Positions 1 to 6,566 of a stretch of DNA of 30,399 nucleotides are shown here, in pieces. The DNA is from Casp-actino8 sp037147055 (GTDB lineage: Bacteria > Actinomycetota > Acidimicrobiia > Acidimicrobiales > Ilumatobacteraceae), in NCBI GenBank assembly GCA_037147055.1, contig JBAWVW010000017.1:1-30399 (forward strand), given 5' to 3'. The position numbers and the translations under genes are program-made. How positions within the stretch are numbered: position 1 is the first letter of the stretch; each line of letters starts with the position of its first letter. The notes under the pieces were generated by a model. That model ran no database searches. It was not told the DNA's origin and was given only the letters and a program-made list of their open reading frames with translations.

Positions 1-55
1 CCGTGAGGGTGGACGTACCGTAGGCGCCGGCCGCGTCGTCAAGATCATTAAGTGA
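1..55 (+). CDS. tuf: Elongation factor Tu, 3' end only (partial)
   Basis: Only the last 17 codons and the TGA stop (53-55) are in the window. In the frame beginning at base 2 they read REGGRTVGAGRVVKIIK, the conserved C-terminus of EF-Tu, the GTPase that delivers aminoacyl-tRNA to the ribosome. The gene lies 13 nt before rpsJ, matching the common str-operon order rpsL-rpsG-fusA-tuf-rpsJ. The rest of the gene lies outside the window. Confidence 0.93.
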   Translation, partial: REGGRTVGAGRVVKIIK

Positions 56-68
56 GACGCTGAACATC

Positions 69-383
69 ATGGCTCAAATCATTCGTATTCGTCTCAAGGC
101 ATTTGATCACGAGATCATCGATCAGTCGACGCGTAAAATCGTCGAGACTGTCACTCGTACCAATGCCACCATTCGTGGGCCTATTCCATTGCCTACGGAC
201 AAGCATCGTTATACCGTGATCCGTGGACCACACATTGACAAAGACTCGCGTGAGCACTTTGAAATGCGTATCCACAAGCGACTCATCGACATTATTGATC
301 CTAAGCAGGCAACCATTGACAGTCTCCAACGCATCGACCTGCCGGCCGGTGTTGAAGTGGAAATCAAGGTCCAGAACGCCTGA
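69..383 (+). CDS. rpsJ: 30S ribosomal protein S10
   Basis: This 104-residue protein has the full S10 length and hallmark segments: IRIRLKAFDHEIID at the N-terminus, the loop region GPIPLPT at 38-44, and DSREHFEMRIHKRLIDI near 60-76. S10 sits in the 30S head and also serves as NusE in antitermination complexes. It starts at ATG 69, shortly after the tuf stop, with only a weak purine stretch upstream, so tuf coupling is likely. An intrinsic terminator follows 24 nt after the stop. S10 is therefore the end of the str-side transcript rather than the first gene of the S10 operon as in E. coli; the next ribosomal gene, rplC, is about 3.5 kb away. Confidence 0.97.
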   Translation: MAQIIRIRLKAFDHEIIDQSTRKIVETVTRTNATIRGPIPLPTDKHRYTVIRGPHIDKDSREHFEMRIHKRLIDIIDPKQATIDSLQRIDLPAGVEVEIKVQNA

Positions 384-407
384 GTTAGATGTCATGCAGT
401 TTTGTTG

Positions 408-434
408 AACCCCGCCGGAAACGGCGGGGTTTTT
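408..434 (+). terminator. Intrinsic terminator after rpsJ
   Basis: A 10-bp perfect stem (AACCCCGCCG, 408-417, pairing with CGGCGGGGTT, 422-431) closes a GAAA tetraloop (418-421) and runs into a short T run. GC-rich stem, stable loop and T tract in the correct order make this a convincing Rho-independent terminator for tuf-rpsJ. Confidence 0.92.
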
Positions 435-450
435 CATTTGGCTTCTTACG

Positions 451-483
451 ATTTTCTCACCTGAAAATGTCACCCTCGGGTGA
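451..483. repeat. Two adjacent inverted repeats before the HtrA-type gene
   Basis: ATTTTC (451-456) and GAAAAT (463-468) form a 6-bp inverted repeat with a 6-nt spacer. TCACC (470-474) and GGTGA (479-483) form a second one immediately after. Both lie between the rpsJ terminator and the GTG start at 507, where a promoter would be expected. They could be operator half-sites or RNA hairpins; the sequence alone does not decide. Confidence 0.4.
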
Positions 484-506
484 TGAAAAGAGATAGAACT
501 TGACTT

Positions 507-1649
507 GTGACTGATCACTTTCCCCCGCCAAACCCGCCAGACTCATCGCCCGTGTTTCACGATGATGATGGTCTCGCTGCAAAGGCAACGCGGCGCAAAA
601 CAATCGTCGTGCTTGGAGTGGTGTGTTCGATGGTCGTTGGTGGCCTTGTCGGGAGTCGTATTGCGAGTTCCGGCTCATCAGAATCGCCAAGTCTGGGGAC
701 CTCTGATCAACCGATAACGACCGCAGCACCTAATGCTGGTGATGAGCCAGCGATCAACGTCGCCGCTGTTCTGAAGACGATCACCCCCAGTGTGGTGACT
801 GTCTACGTAACTCTTGCTGATGGTCGGGCCTCTGGAACCGGAGTGGTTATTTCTTCCGATGGAGAGATTCTGACCAATGCCCACGTGGTTGAAAGTGCCA
901 AATCTGTGAGTGTTTTATTTGCAGACAGCATTGATCCCGTTTCTGCCCAAGTGTTGGCGGTTGACGTGGGCAATGATCTGGCGCTGGTACGCGTGGATCT
1001 GAAAGATTTAATCCCAGTGGTTTTCGCTGATCCTGCTTCGATCAATATTGGTGATGAGGTTGTAGCGGTTGGTTTCGCTCTCAATCTTGATGGCGGCCCA
1101 ACTGTCACGCGCGGAATAGTGTCCGCATTGAATCGCACCATCACTAGCGGGGACGGCGCACTAGACGGTTTGATTCAGACTGACACAGCGATCTCATCGG
1201 GTAACTCAGGTGGGCCTTTGTTGAACACCCGTGGTCAAGTGATCGGCATCAACACCGCTGTTTTTAAAAGTTCAACTGAAGTAGCCGCTAATAATGTTGG
1301 ATTTTCTATTTCTGTTTCGGAGGCGATCCCCGTGATTGCCGCGCTCAGGGCGCTGGCAAATGGTGAAACACGAGCCGAGGGATTCCTCGGGGTGACTGTT
1401 TTGAACCGAGATGATGGAGGTAGGGGAGCTGTCATCGGTGATGTGTCTCCTGATTCGCCGGCCAGTCTTGCGGGCCTGATTGGTGGTGACATCGTGATTA
1501 TGGCTGATGGATCACCTGTTGACGGTCAATTGGCTTTGGTGGCGGCGATTCGCGATAGATCTCCGGGCGACAAAATCGCGATTGATGTCATGCGCGCTGG
1601 CAAGCGAATCACATTGACAATAACTTTGACAGAGCGACCTGTTCGGTAG
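507..1649 (+). CDS. Membrane-anchored HtrA/DegP-like serine protease with PDZ domain
   Basis: A 380-residue trypsin-like protease of the HtrA family. A cytoplasmic N-terminal tail (1-30, Pro/Asp rich) is followed by one transmembrane anchor at about 32-50 and a Ser/Pro/Thr-rich linker. The protease domain (about 85-280) carries the expected triad: His126 in TNAHVV, Asp157 in GNDLAL, Ser234 in SSGNSGGPL. A single PDZ domain occupies about 290-378. Such proteases degrade or process misfolded envelope proteins outside the membrane. The start is GTG 507; no good Shine-Dalgarno is visible, and a TAGAAC element at 494-499 could give a near-leaderless transcript. The gene lies just after the rpsJ terminator and is not a normal resident of this ribosomal locus. 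The exact paralogue (HtrA, DegQ, PepD-like) cannot be named. Confidence 0.93.
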   Translation: MTDHFPPPNPPDSSPVFHDDDGLAAKATRRKTIVVLGVVCSMVVGGLVGSRIASSGSSESPSLGTSDQPITTAAPNAGDEPAINVAAVLKTITPSVVTVYVTLADGRASGTGVVISSDGEILTNAHVVESAKSVSVLFADSIDPVSAQVLAVDVGNDLALVRVDLKDLIPVVFADPASINIGDEVVAVGFALNLDGGPTVTRGIVSALNRTITSGDGALDGLIQTDTAISSGNSGGPLLNTRGQVIGINTAVFKSSTEVAANNVGFSISVSEAIPVIAALRALANGETRAEGFLGVTVLNRDDGGRGAVIGDVSPDSPASLAGLIGGDIVIMADGSPVDGQLALVAAIRDRSPGDKIAIDVMRAGKRITLTITLTERPVR

Positions 1650-1675
1650 TCAAAGAATCATCGTGCATTATCGCC

Positions 1676-1681
1676 TACTGT
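1676..1681 (+). promoter_or_regulatory. Candidate -10 element for a leaderless hydrolase transcript
   Basis: TACTGT fits the actinobacterial TANNNT -10 pattern and ends 6 nt before the ATG at 1688, the spacing that places transcription initiation at or beside the start codon. No convincing -35 or Shine-Dalgarno is seen. Tentative. Confidence 0.35.
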
Positions 1682-1687
1682 GCGTTC

Positions 1688-2881
1688 ATGCTTGATACTC
1701 ACATAGGTGGTTCACGGCCCTTTGGATTGAACTATTGGCCACTGCCGGCAGATGATCCAGGGGTGGAAATTCCTCGAGAGTCGATCCGTTTAGTCAGTCC
1801 CGATGGCGCTTTGGTACGTGGAATTTTGTGGACTCCGCCTCAAGGAAAGAAATGGAAGACGGCAGTTATTCTTTCGCACCCTCGGGGCGACTTCAGCGTG
1901 CACTACGCAGCACCATTGTTGGCCGCCGCTGGATATGCGGTGCTGGGTTTTGGTACGCGCTACATGAACAATGACACTGACTGCTTGCACGAGGCCTGCA
2001 CCATCGATGTGGAAACTGCGTACAACGAGATGAAGCGTCGCGGGGCACAAGCCGTTGTGTTGCTCGGTAACTCTGGAGGCGGATCGCTGATGGCGCTCGC
2101 TCATACCGAGCGTGGCGTTGGTGATGGATGGATTGGTATGGCCGCCCATCCAGGCGAAGGTGTTTTTATGTTGCAGGTCATTGATCCGAGCGTGGCCGAT
2201 GAGATGGATTCGTTCTCAACCATTCCTGAACTTGATATGTACCATCCCGATAATGGCTGGCGCCCTTGGCCAGAACCCTGCGTGTATGACAAACAATGGT
2301 TGAAGCGTTATCGCGCCGCACAGATTGAACGCGTAGCGCGTATTGATGAAATTGCTCAGGCCAGCATTGCCGAATCGGGAGTGGCGGGTTCTCAGTTACG
2401 TGGAGTTGAAGCATCCACACAAACTTTGCAGTGGCGCGAGTTACGACGCCGCGCAGTGTTCACCAAGTACATGGTGATCTATCGAACTCTCGCAGATCCC
2501 GCATATCTTGATTTGTCAATAGATCCTGATGATCGCCCGATGGGAAGCTTGTTTGCATTTCCTGATCCTTTTGATGCCAACTATGGACGTGGGGGACTTG
2601 GTCGCTCGATGACGGCACGTGGCTGGTTGTCGACATGGAGTGGACTATCAAGTCACGCCAAGTTGGCAGACACTATGCCGAATGTCAAAGTGCCGACACT
2701 TTTGATACACCCGACCGCTGACACGGAGATTCGTTTGTGGCAAGCCAAAGAAATCGTGGATAACAGTGGCGCGCTTGATAAGACCTACATCGAAATGAAA
2801 GGCGCTCCGCATTATCTGGAGGGGCATCGACAAGTTGCTTTGGCGCATGTTGCTGAATGGCTGGCCAAAAGGTTTCCTTAG
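1688..2881 (+). CDS. Alpha/beta hydrolase fold protein, substrate unknown
   Basis: A 397-residue alpha/beta hydrolase. The nucleophile elbow is GNSGGG with Ser129; Asp345 in HPTADTE and His375 in GAPHYLEG complete a plausible triad, and HPRGD near 64-68 may supply the oxyanion strand. A long helical insertion (about 160-330), rich in Trp and Arg, separates the core halves and probably forms a lid over the active site. No signal peptide is evident, so it is likely cytoplasmic. The substrate cannot be inferred. It starts 38 nt after the protease gene on the same strand and may have its own leaderless promoter. The fold is certain from motifs; esterase, lipase-like or dienelactone-hydrolase-like activity are all possible. 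Confidence 0.85.
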   Translation: MLDTHIGGSRPFGLNYWPLPADDPGVEIPRESIRLVSPDGALVRGILWTPPQGKKWKTAVILSHPRGDFSVHYAAPLLAAAGYAVLGFGTRYMNNDTDCLHEACTIDVETAYNEMKRRGAQAVVLLGNSGGGSLMALAHTERGVGDGWIGMAAHPGEGVFMLQVIDPSVADEMDSFSTIPELDMYHPDNGWRPWPEPCVYDKQWLKRYRAAQIERVARIDEIAQASIAESGVAGSQLRGVEASTQTLQWRELRRRAVFTKYMVIYRTLADPAYLDLSIDPDDRPMGSLFAFPDPFDANYGRGGLGRSMTARGWLSTWSGLSSHAKLADTMPNVKVPTLLIHPTADTEIRLWQAKEIVDNSGALDKTYIEMKGAPHYLEGHRQVALAHVAEWLAKRFP

Positions 2882-2963
2882 AGATTGCGTGCTTCGCCGT
2901 TTCTGATTGTGGAACTCCCACATTTCCTGAAACAGATTGCAATGTTGTAGGAAAGGGCGCACA

Positions 2964-3440
2964 ATGACGAGTAATGAAAAAACTAGGTTCACAGTCAGAA
3001 ATCGCTTGGCCGATCATTTTGATGAAGGTTTTGCTGACGATCTCATGAGCCTTGTCCCGCCCTTCGATGTGTCTGAATTGGCTACGCGGGCGGAGATGCA
3101 CGCTGAGTTTGGCAGTGTGCGGGCGGAGATGGCGTTGGGTTTTGCTGGTGTGGATGCTGAGTTTGGCAGTGTGCGGGCGGAAATGGCGTTGGGTTTTGCT
3201 GGTGTGGATGCTGAGTTTGGCAGTGTGCGGGCGGAAATGGCGTTGGGTTTTGCTGGTGTGGATGCTGAGTTTGGCAGTCTTCGGGCGGAAATGGCGTTGG
3301 GTTTTGCCCGTGTGGATACGAAATTTGCTGAATTACGCTCCGAAATGCATCAAAACCTGCGAAATTCGAATATGGCGATGATGTCGCTCATGGTCGCTTT
3401 GCATGGTTTGCTATTTGCGGCGCTCAAAATCTGGCCTTAA
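2964..3440 (+). CDS. Coiled-coil repeat protein with C-terminal membrane segment, unknown function
   Basis: The best start is ATG 2964, with AGGAAAGG just upstream; an in-frame ATG at 2937 lacks such a site. The 158-residue product has a short N-terminal helix-like region (about 1-46), four 18-residue repeats of the type AEFGSVRAEMALGFAGVD (47-118), a polar helix, and a hydrophobic C-terminal helix (about 135-158) ending ALKIWP. Repeat spacing and charge suggest a coiled coil anchored in the membrane by its tail. This layout resembles the DUF1640/CCDC90-like small proteins found in many bacteria, but I cannot assign a function. It follows the hydrolase on the same strand after an 82-nt gap. 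Confidence 0.75.
   Translation: MTSNEKTRFTVRNRLADHFDEGFADDLMSLVPPFDVSELATRAEMHAEFGSVRAEMALGFAGVDAEFGSVRAEMALGFAGVDAEFGSVRAEMALGFAGVDAEFGSLRAEMALGFARVDTKFAELRSEMHQNLRNSNMAMMSLMVALHGLLFAALKIWP
3102..3317 (+). repeat. Four tandem copies of a 54-bp coding repeat
   Basis: Copies begin at 3102, 3156, 3210 and 3264, each exactly 54 bp and in frame (18 codons). Copies 2 and 3 are identical; copy 1 differs from them by one silent base (GAG/GAA); copy 4 carries a few changes (AGTCTTCGG, GCCCGT). The near identity at nucleotide level points to recent duplication and possible copy-number variation. Confidence 0.95.
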
Positions 3441-3857
3441 GGCCGGGTTTCCCACAAAAAACCTGCATAAGAGCTATAAATAGACTTTTCTCCGCATCTC
3501 AGGAGACGTCATCCGGTTAAAACTTGCCAGGCTGTGGATAAGTTTGAGATTTCATGACTTTGCCGATCGCGGGGTTCGCTGAAAAGCAGGATCTTTGCGC
3601 GAATAAGCAGGCACGGCGTGTGGGTTCGGGGAAATCCGACGGTAGTGTTCTCACCTCGTGCGAAACGGACTTTTGTCTGTTCGCTGCAATCGATGTCTAT
3701 GTGAGCCCAGTCCGCTGGGGACCACATGGCAACAACCGAACCAATGCTCCGTTGATCGCAAGATCTTCGGAGCATTTGCGTGAACGGCGGTTCTCCGCAG
3801 TACACGCAAAGTCAAATCGAAAGCGCCAGGAAACTGGCTGGATGAAGAGGCTGCCTT
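3441..3857 (+). promoter_or_regulatory. Gene-free region upstream of rplC, with promoter candidates
   Basis: These 417 bases have no convincing gene. Just after the previous stop is a small GGCC-TTAA-GGCC palindrome (3433-3444) too weak to call a terminator. Possible -10 elements (TANNNT) are TAGACT (3481-3486, directly after TATAAA at 3475-3480), TAAGTT (3539-3544) and TAGTGT (3643-3648); none has a good -35 at the right distance. A promoter for the long rplC transcript must lie here, since rpsJ is terminated far upstream. The 3' half is strongly structured (separate entry). Confidence 0.6.
3660..3838 (+). promoter_or_regulatory. Structured 5' leader of rplC, candidate ribosomal-protein autoregulatory RNA
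   Basis: Five hairpins can be drawn by eye. H1: GCGA/TCGC plus ACGGAC/GTCTGT, TTTT loop, one bulged A (3660-3684). H2: ATGTG/CACAT around CCCAG/CTGGG (3699-3727). H3: AATGCTCCG (3743-3751) with CGGAGCATT (3768-3776), then a TT/TT internal loop, GATC/GATC and a GCAA tetraloop. H4: TTTGCGTG (3775-3782) with CACGCAAA (3803-3810), enclosing GCGG/CCGC. H5: GCCAG-GAAA-CTGGC (3825-3838). H3 and H4 share two bases and could stack or exchange. The rplC Shine-Dalgarno (GAAGAGG, about 3844-3850) follows H5 by a few bases. L4 is known to control the S10 operon of E. coli through a leader; a similar role here is inference. Confidence 0.6.
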
Positions 3858-4496
3858 ATGGCAAAGAAAGCGATCGTCGGCGAGAAACTCGGCATGACAC
3901 AGGTATGGGCTGACGACAATCGCGTCGTTCCTGTCACTGTGCTTCGTGTTGAAACAGTTCGCATCGTACAAATTAAAACTTCCGAGCGCGATGGTTACGA
4001 CGCGCTGCAAGTTACCTATGGGCATAAGGACGCAAAGAAATTGTCCAAGCCTGATGCAGGGCATTTTGCGAAAGCAAATGTTGAATCCGGTCGCCGACTC
4101 GTTGAGTTGCGTCTTGAGAGCGTTGAAGGTTTTGAAGTTGGCGGAGAGATCACTGTGGATCAATTCGTCAAAGGCCAAAAGGTTGATGTCACTGCTGTGA
4201 GCCGTGGTAAGGGTTTCGCTGGAGGTATGAAGCGTCACAACTTCCGCGGTCAGGGAGCCAGTCACGGTAACCACAAGCACCATCGTGCTCCTGGTTCCAT
4301 TGGTTCGGCTTCGTATCCAGGTCGTGTTCTCAAAGGTCTCAAGATGGCGGGACACATGGGTCACGAGCAAGTCACCACTTTGAATCTTGAAGTTGTTGAG
4401 GCCGACGCTGAGCGCGGCTTGTTATTAGTTCGTGGTTCGGTACCGGGCCCAAATGGCGGCGTTGTCATTGTGCGCAACGCAGTGAAGGGAAAGTGA
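3858..4496 (+). CDS. rplC: 50S ribosomal protein L3
   Basis: A 212-residue L3 opening KKAIVGEKLGMTQVW, with the central loop that reaches the peptidyl transferase centre (SRGKGFAGGMKRHNF, about 115-129) and the following HGNHKHHRAPGSIG segment. L3 is an early-assembly 23S binding protein. ATG 3858 is preceded by GAAGAGG at suitable spacing. It is the first gene of the long ribosomal transcription unit here, because rpsJ has been separated from it. A 239-residue antisense reading frame across it is a coding shadow. Confidence 0.97.
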   Translation: MAKKAIVGEKLGMTQVWADDNRVVPVTVLRVETVRIVQIKTSERDGYDALQVTYGHKDAKKLSKPDAGHFAKANVESGRRLVELRLESVEGFEVGGEITVDQFVKGQKVDVTAVSRGKGFAGGMKRHNFRGQGASHGNHKHHRAPGSIGSASYPGRVLKGLKMAGHMGHEQVTTLNLEVVEADAERGLLLVRGSVPGPNGGVVIVRNAVKGK

Positions 4497-4500
4497 CCTG

Positions 4501-5124
4501 ATGCCTTCGTTGAAAGTCAAGAATCAGGCTGGCAAAGATGTCGGCAGTGTTGCTTTAAGCGACGACGATTTCGGTCGTCAGCCCAATGTTCCCGTGATGC
4601 ACCAAGTCGTCACTGCGCAACTTGCTCATCGTCGTGCTGGGACACAAAGCACGAAGACTCGCGCTGAGGTTTCTGGTGGTGGAAAGAAGCCGTTGAAGCA
4701 AAAGGGAACTGGTAGCGCTCGTCAGGGTTCGACCAACTCACCTCATTACTCTGGTGGTGGTGTGGCTCACGGGCCAAAGCCCCGCAAGTATTCGCAAAAG
4801 ACTCCCAAGAAGATGATCAAGATTGCTTTGCAGTCGGCATTGTCAGATCGCGCCATGGAAGGCAAGGTCATCGTTATCGATGCTTGGAAGTTTGATGCGC
4901 CTAAGACGTCGGCAGCTATTGAAGCGCTGAACGCATTGAATCTTGACGGTCGCACATTGATCGTGGTTCGTCGCGACGAACTCAATGCAATTCGTTCATT
5001 CCGCAATCTCCCCGAAGTGCAACTCATCGAAATCAGCGAACTCAACGCTTATGACGTGTTGTGCAACGACAACATCGTGTTCTCACAGGGCTCATTGCCC
5101 GGAGCAAGTAAGGACGGTCAGTGA
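4501..5124 (+). CDS. rplD: 50S ribosomal protein L4
   Basis: A 207-residue L4. The extended loop is conserved (TRAEVSGGGKKPLKQKGTG region, about 54-72), as is the SGGGVAHGPKPR segment. L4 lines the exit tunnel and, in E. coli, represses its own operon by binding the leader RNA. It begins 4 nt after the rplC stop and its TGA shares a base with the rplW ATG. If the rplC leader is an autoregulatory element, L4 is the first ligand to test. Confidence 0.97.
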   Translation: MPSLKVKNQAGKDVGSVALSDDDFGRQPNVPVMHQVVTAQLAHRRAGTQSTKTRAEVSGGGKKPLKQKGTGSARQGSTNSPHYSGGGVAHGPKPRKYSQKTPKKMIKIALQSALSDRAMEGKVIVIDAWKFDAPKTSAAIEALNALNLDGRTLIVVRRDELNAIRSFRNLPEVQLIEISELNAYDVLCNDNIVFSQGSLPGASKDGQ

Positions 5125-5417
5125 TGAAAGATCCACGCGACATCATCATCGCTCCCATCGTGTCGGAGAAGAGTTACGCCCTCATTGAGACTGGCGTGTA
5201 CACCTTCAACGTTCATGTGGATGCATCAAAGCCCGAGATCCATGATGCTGTCGAGGCAATCTGGGGCGTCAAGGTCACAAAAGTCAACACGCTCAACCGT
5301 GCGGGCAAACTCCAGCGCACTCGAGGCACCAATCGCCCCGGCCGTCGCCCTGGTACAAAGCGCGCAATCGTCACTTTGGCTGCTGGGAATGAAATCCCAC
5401 TGTTCGAGAACAACTGA
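5124..5417 (+). CDS. rplW: 50S ribosomal protein L23
   Basis: The 97-residue L23 begins KDPRDIIIAPIVSEKSY and contains the typical VNTLNR...GRRPGTKRAIVTL strand and loop. L23 lies at the tunnel exit and docks signal recognition particle and trigger factor. I chose ATG 5124, giving a TGATG overlap with rplD; a GTG one codon upstream (5121) is possible but would only add Met. Confidence 0.96.
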   Translation: MKDPRDIIIAPIVSEKSYALIETGVYTFNVHVDASKPEIHDAVEAIWGVKVTKVNTLNRAGKLQRTRGTNRPGRRPGTKRAIVTLAAGNEIPLFENN

Positions 5418-5428
5418 GGCATCACGTC

Positions 5429-6265
5429 ATGGGAATTCGTAAACGTAAGCCAACATCTGCAGGTCGTCGTTTCCAGACCTCATCAGATTTCTCCGAGATC
5501 ACTTCAACGACACCAGAGAAGTCATTGCTCACGAGCAAGCCGAAGACTGGTGGTCGTAATGCCTACGGTCGCAAGACATCGCGTCACCGCGGTGGTGGCC
5601 ATAAGCAGCAGTACCGAATGATCGATTTCAAGCGTAGCAAAGATGGCATCACTGCCAAGGTTGCGACTATTGAGTACGACCCCAACCGCACCTGCCGAAT
5701 TGCGCTGTTGCATTATGCTGACGGTGAAAAGGCATACATCCTTGCTCCTAAGGGCATGAATGTTGGCGATCATGTTTCCAACGGTCCCAAGGCAGACATC
5801 AAGCCAGGCAATGCGTTGCCATTGCGCTACATGCCTGTTGGTACCGTCGTGCACAACGTTGAGTTGCGCCCCGGTCAAGGTGGCAAGATGGCGCGTTCGG
5901 CTGGTGTTGGTGTGCAGTTAGTAGCCAAAGATGGCGACTATGCCACACTTCGTTTGCCTTCAACAGAAATGCGTCGCGTGCTGATTGACTGCCGCGCCAC
6001 TGTTGGAGAAGTCGGCAATGCCGAACACGAACTCATCAAGATCGGTAAAGCTGGTCGTAACCGTTGGAAGGGCGTTCGCCCACAAACCCGCGGTGTCGCC
6101 ATGAACCCGGTTGACCACCCTCTTGGTGGTGGCGAAGGTAAAACCTCGGGTGGTCGTCCTCCCGTGTCGCCATGGGGCAAGCCAGAAAGCCGTACTCGTG
6201 ACGGCAAGAAGGCATCACAGAAGTTGATTGTTCGTCGTCGTCGTTCCGGCAAGGGCCGCCGGTAA
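5429..6265 (+). CDS. rplB: 50S ribosomal protein L2
   Basis: A 278-residue L2 of full length, with GGGHKQQYRMIDFKR near 55-69, the SH3-like and OB folds, and the C-terminal loop MNPVDHP..GGGEGKTSGGR. L2 supports subunit association and peptidyl transfer. The conserved second His after VDHP is Leu here (CAC CCT CTT at 6115-6123), and the usual GGRHPVS is GGRPPVS. The His of VDHP itself is kept. ATG 5429 follows rplW by 11 nt. Confidence 0.97.
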   Translation: MGIRKRKPTSAGRRFQTSSDFSEITSTTPEKSLLTSKPKTGGRNAYGRKTSRHRGGGHKQQYRMIDFKRSKDGITAKVATIEYDPNRTCRIALLHYADGEKAYILAPKGMNVGDHVSNGPKADIKPGNALPLRYMPVGTVVHNVELRPGQGGKMARSAGVGVQLVAKDGDYATLRLPSTEMRRVLIDCRATVGEVGNAEHELIKIGKAGRNRWKGVRPQTRGVAMNPVDHPLGGGEGKTSGGRPPVSPWGKPESRTRDGKKASQKLIVRRRRSGKGRR

Positions 6266-6281
6266 AGGATTGGTGCATTAG

Positions 6282-6566
6282 ATGTCTCGTAGCTTAAAAA
6301 AGGGTCCGTTCGTTGATGACCACCTCGTAAAAAAGGTGGACGCGTTGAACGCTGCCAATGAAAAAAAGGTCATCAAGACCTGGAGTCGTCGTTCGACGAT
6401 CATTCCCGACATGGTGGGTCACACCATCGCCGTGCATGACGGTCGTAAGCACGTACCGGTTTATGTCACTGAATCAATGGTTGGTCACAAGCTTGGTGAG
6501 TTCTCACCGACTCGTACCTTCAAATATCACGCAGGTCAAGAGAAGAACGTGAAGGGTCGCAAGTAA
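6282..6566 (+). CDS. rpsS: 30S ribosomal protein S19
   Basis: A 94-residue S19 with SRSLKKGPFVDDHL at the N-terminus, TWSRRSTIIPDMVGHTIAVHDGR in the centre and the C-terminal GEFSPTRTF. S19 forms the 30S head bridge with S13. Its TAA stop shares one base with the rplV ATG (TAATG), consistent with translational coupling. Confidence 0.97.
   Translation: MSRSLKKGPFVDDHLVKKVDALNAANEKKVIKTWSRRSTIIPDMVGHTIAVHDGRKHVPVYVTESMVGHKLGEFSPTRTFKYHAGQEKNVKGRK

Noticed and set aside
48..518. 156-residue antisense frame over rpsJ and its terminator
   Set aside because: It lies opposite a certain gene and runs through the terminator hairpin, with no motif or ribosome binding site.
3102..3317. CRISPR array
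   Set aside because: The repeats are contiguous 54-bp coding units with no unique spacers.
3052..3381. Tryptophan/valine-rich repeat frame inside the coiled-coil gene
   Set aside because: It is a frame-shifted reading of the 54-bp repeats; the 54-bp period keeps any frame open, so length is no evidence of coding.
3554..3913. 119-residue plus-strand frame in the rplC upstream region
   Set aside because: It overlaps the rplC start out of frame, lacks a ribosome binding site, has an arginine-rich random-looking product, and covers the hairpin leader.
3651..4370. 239-residue antisense open frame across rplC and its leader
   Set aside because: It runs opposite the conserved rplC, has no recognisable motif, and such long shadows are common opposite highly biased ribosomal genes.
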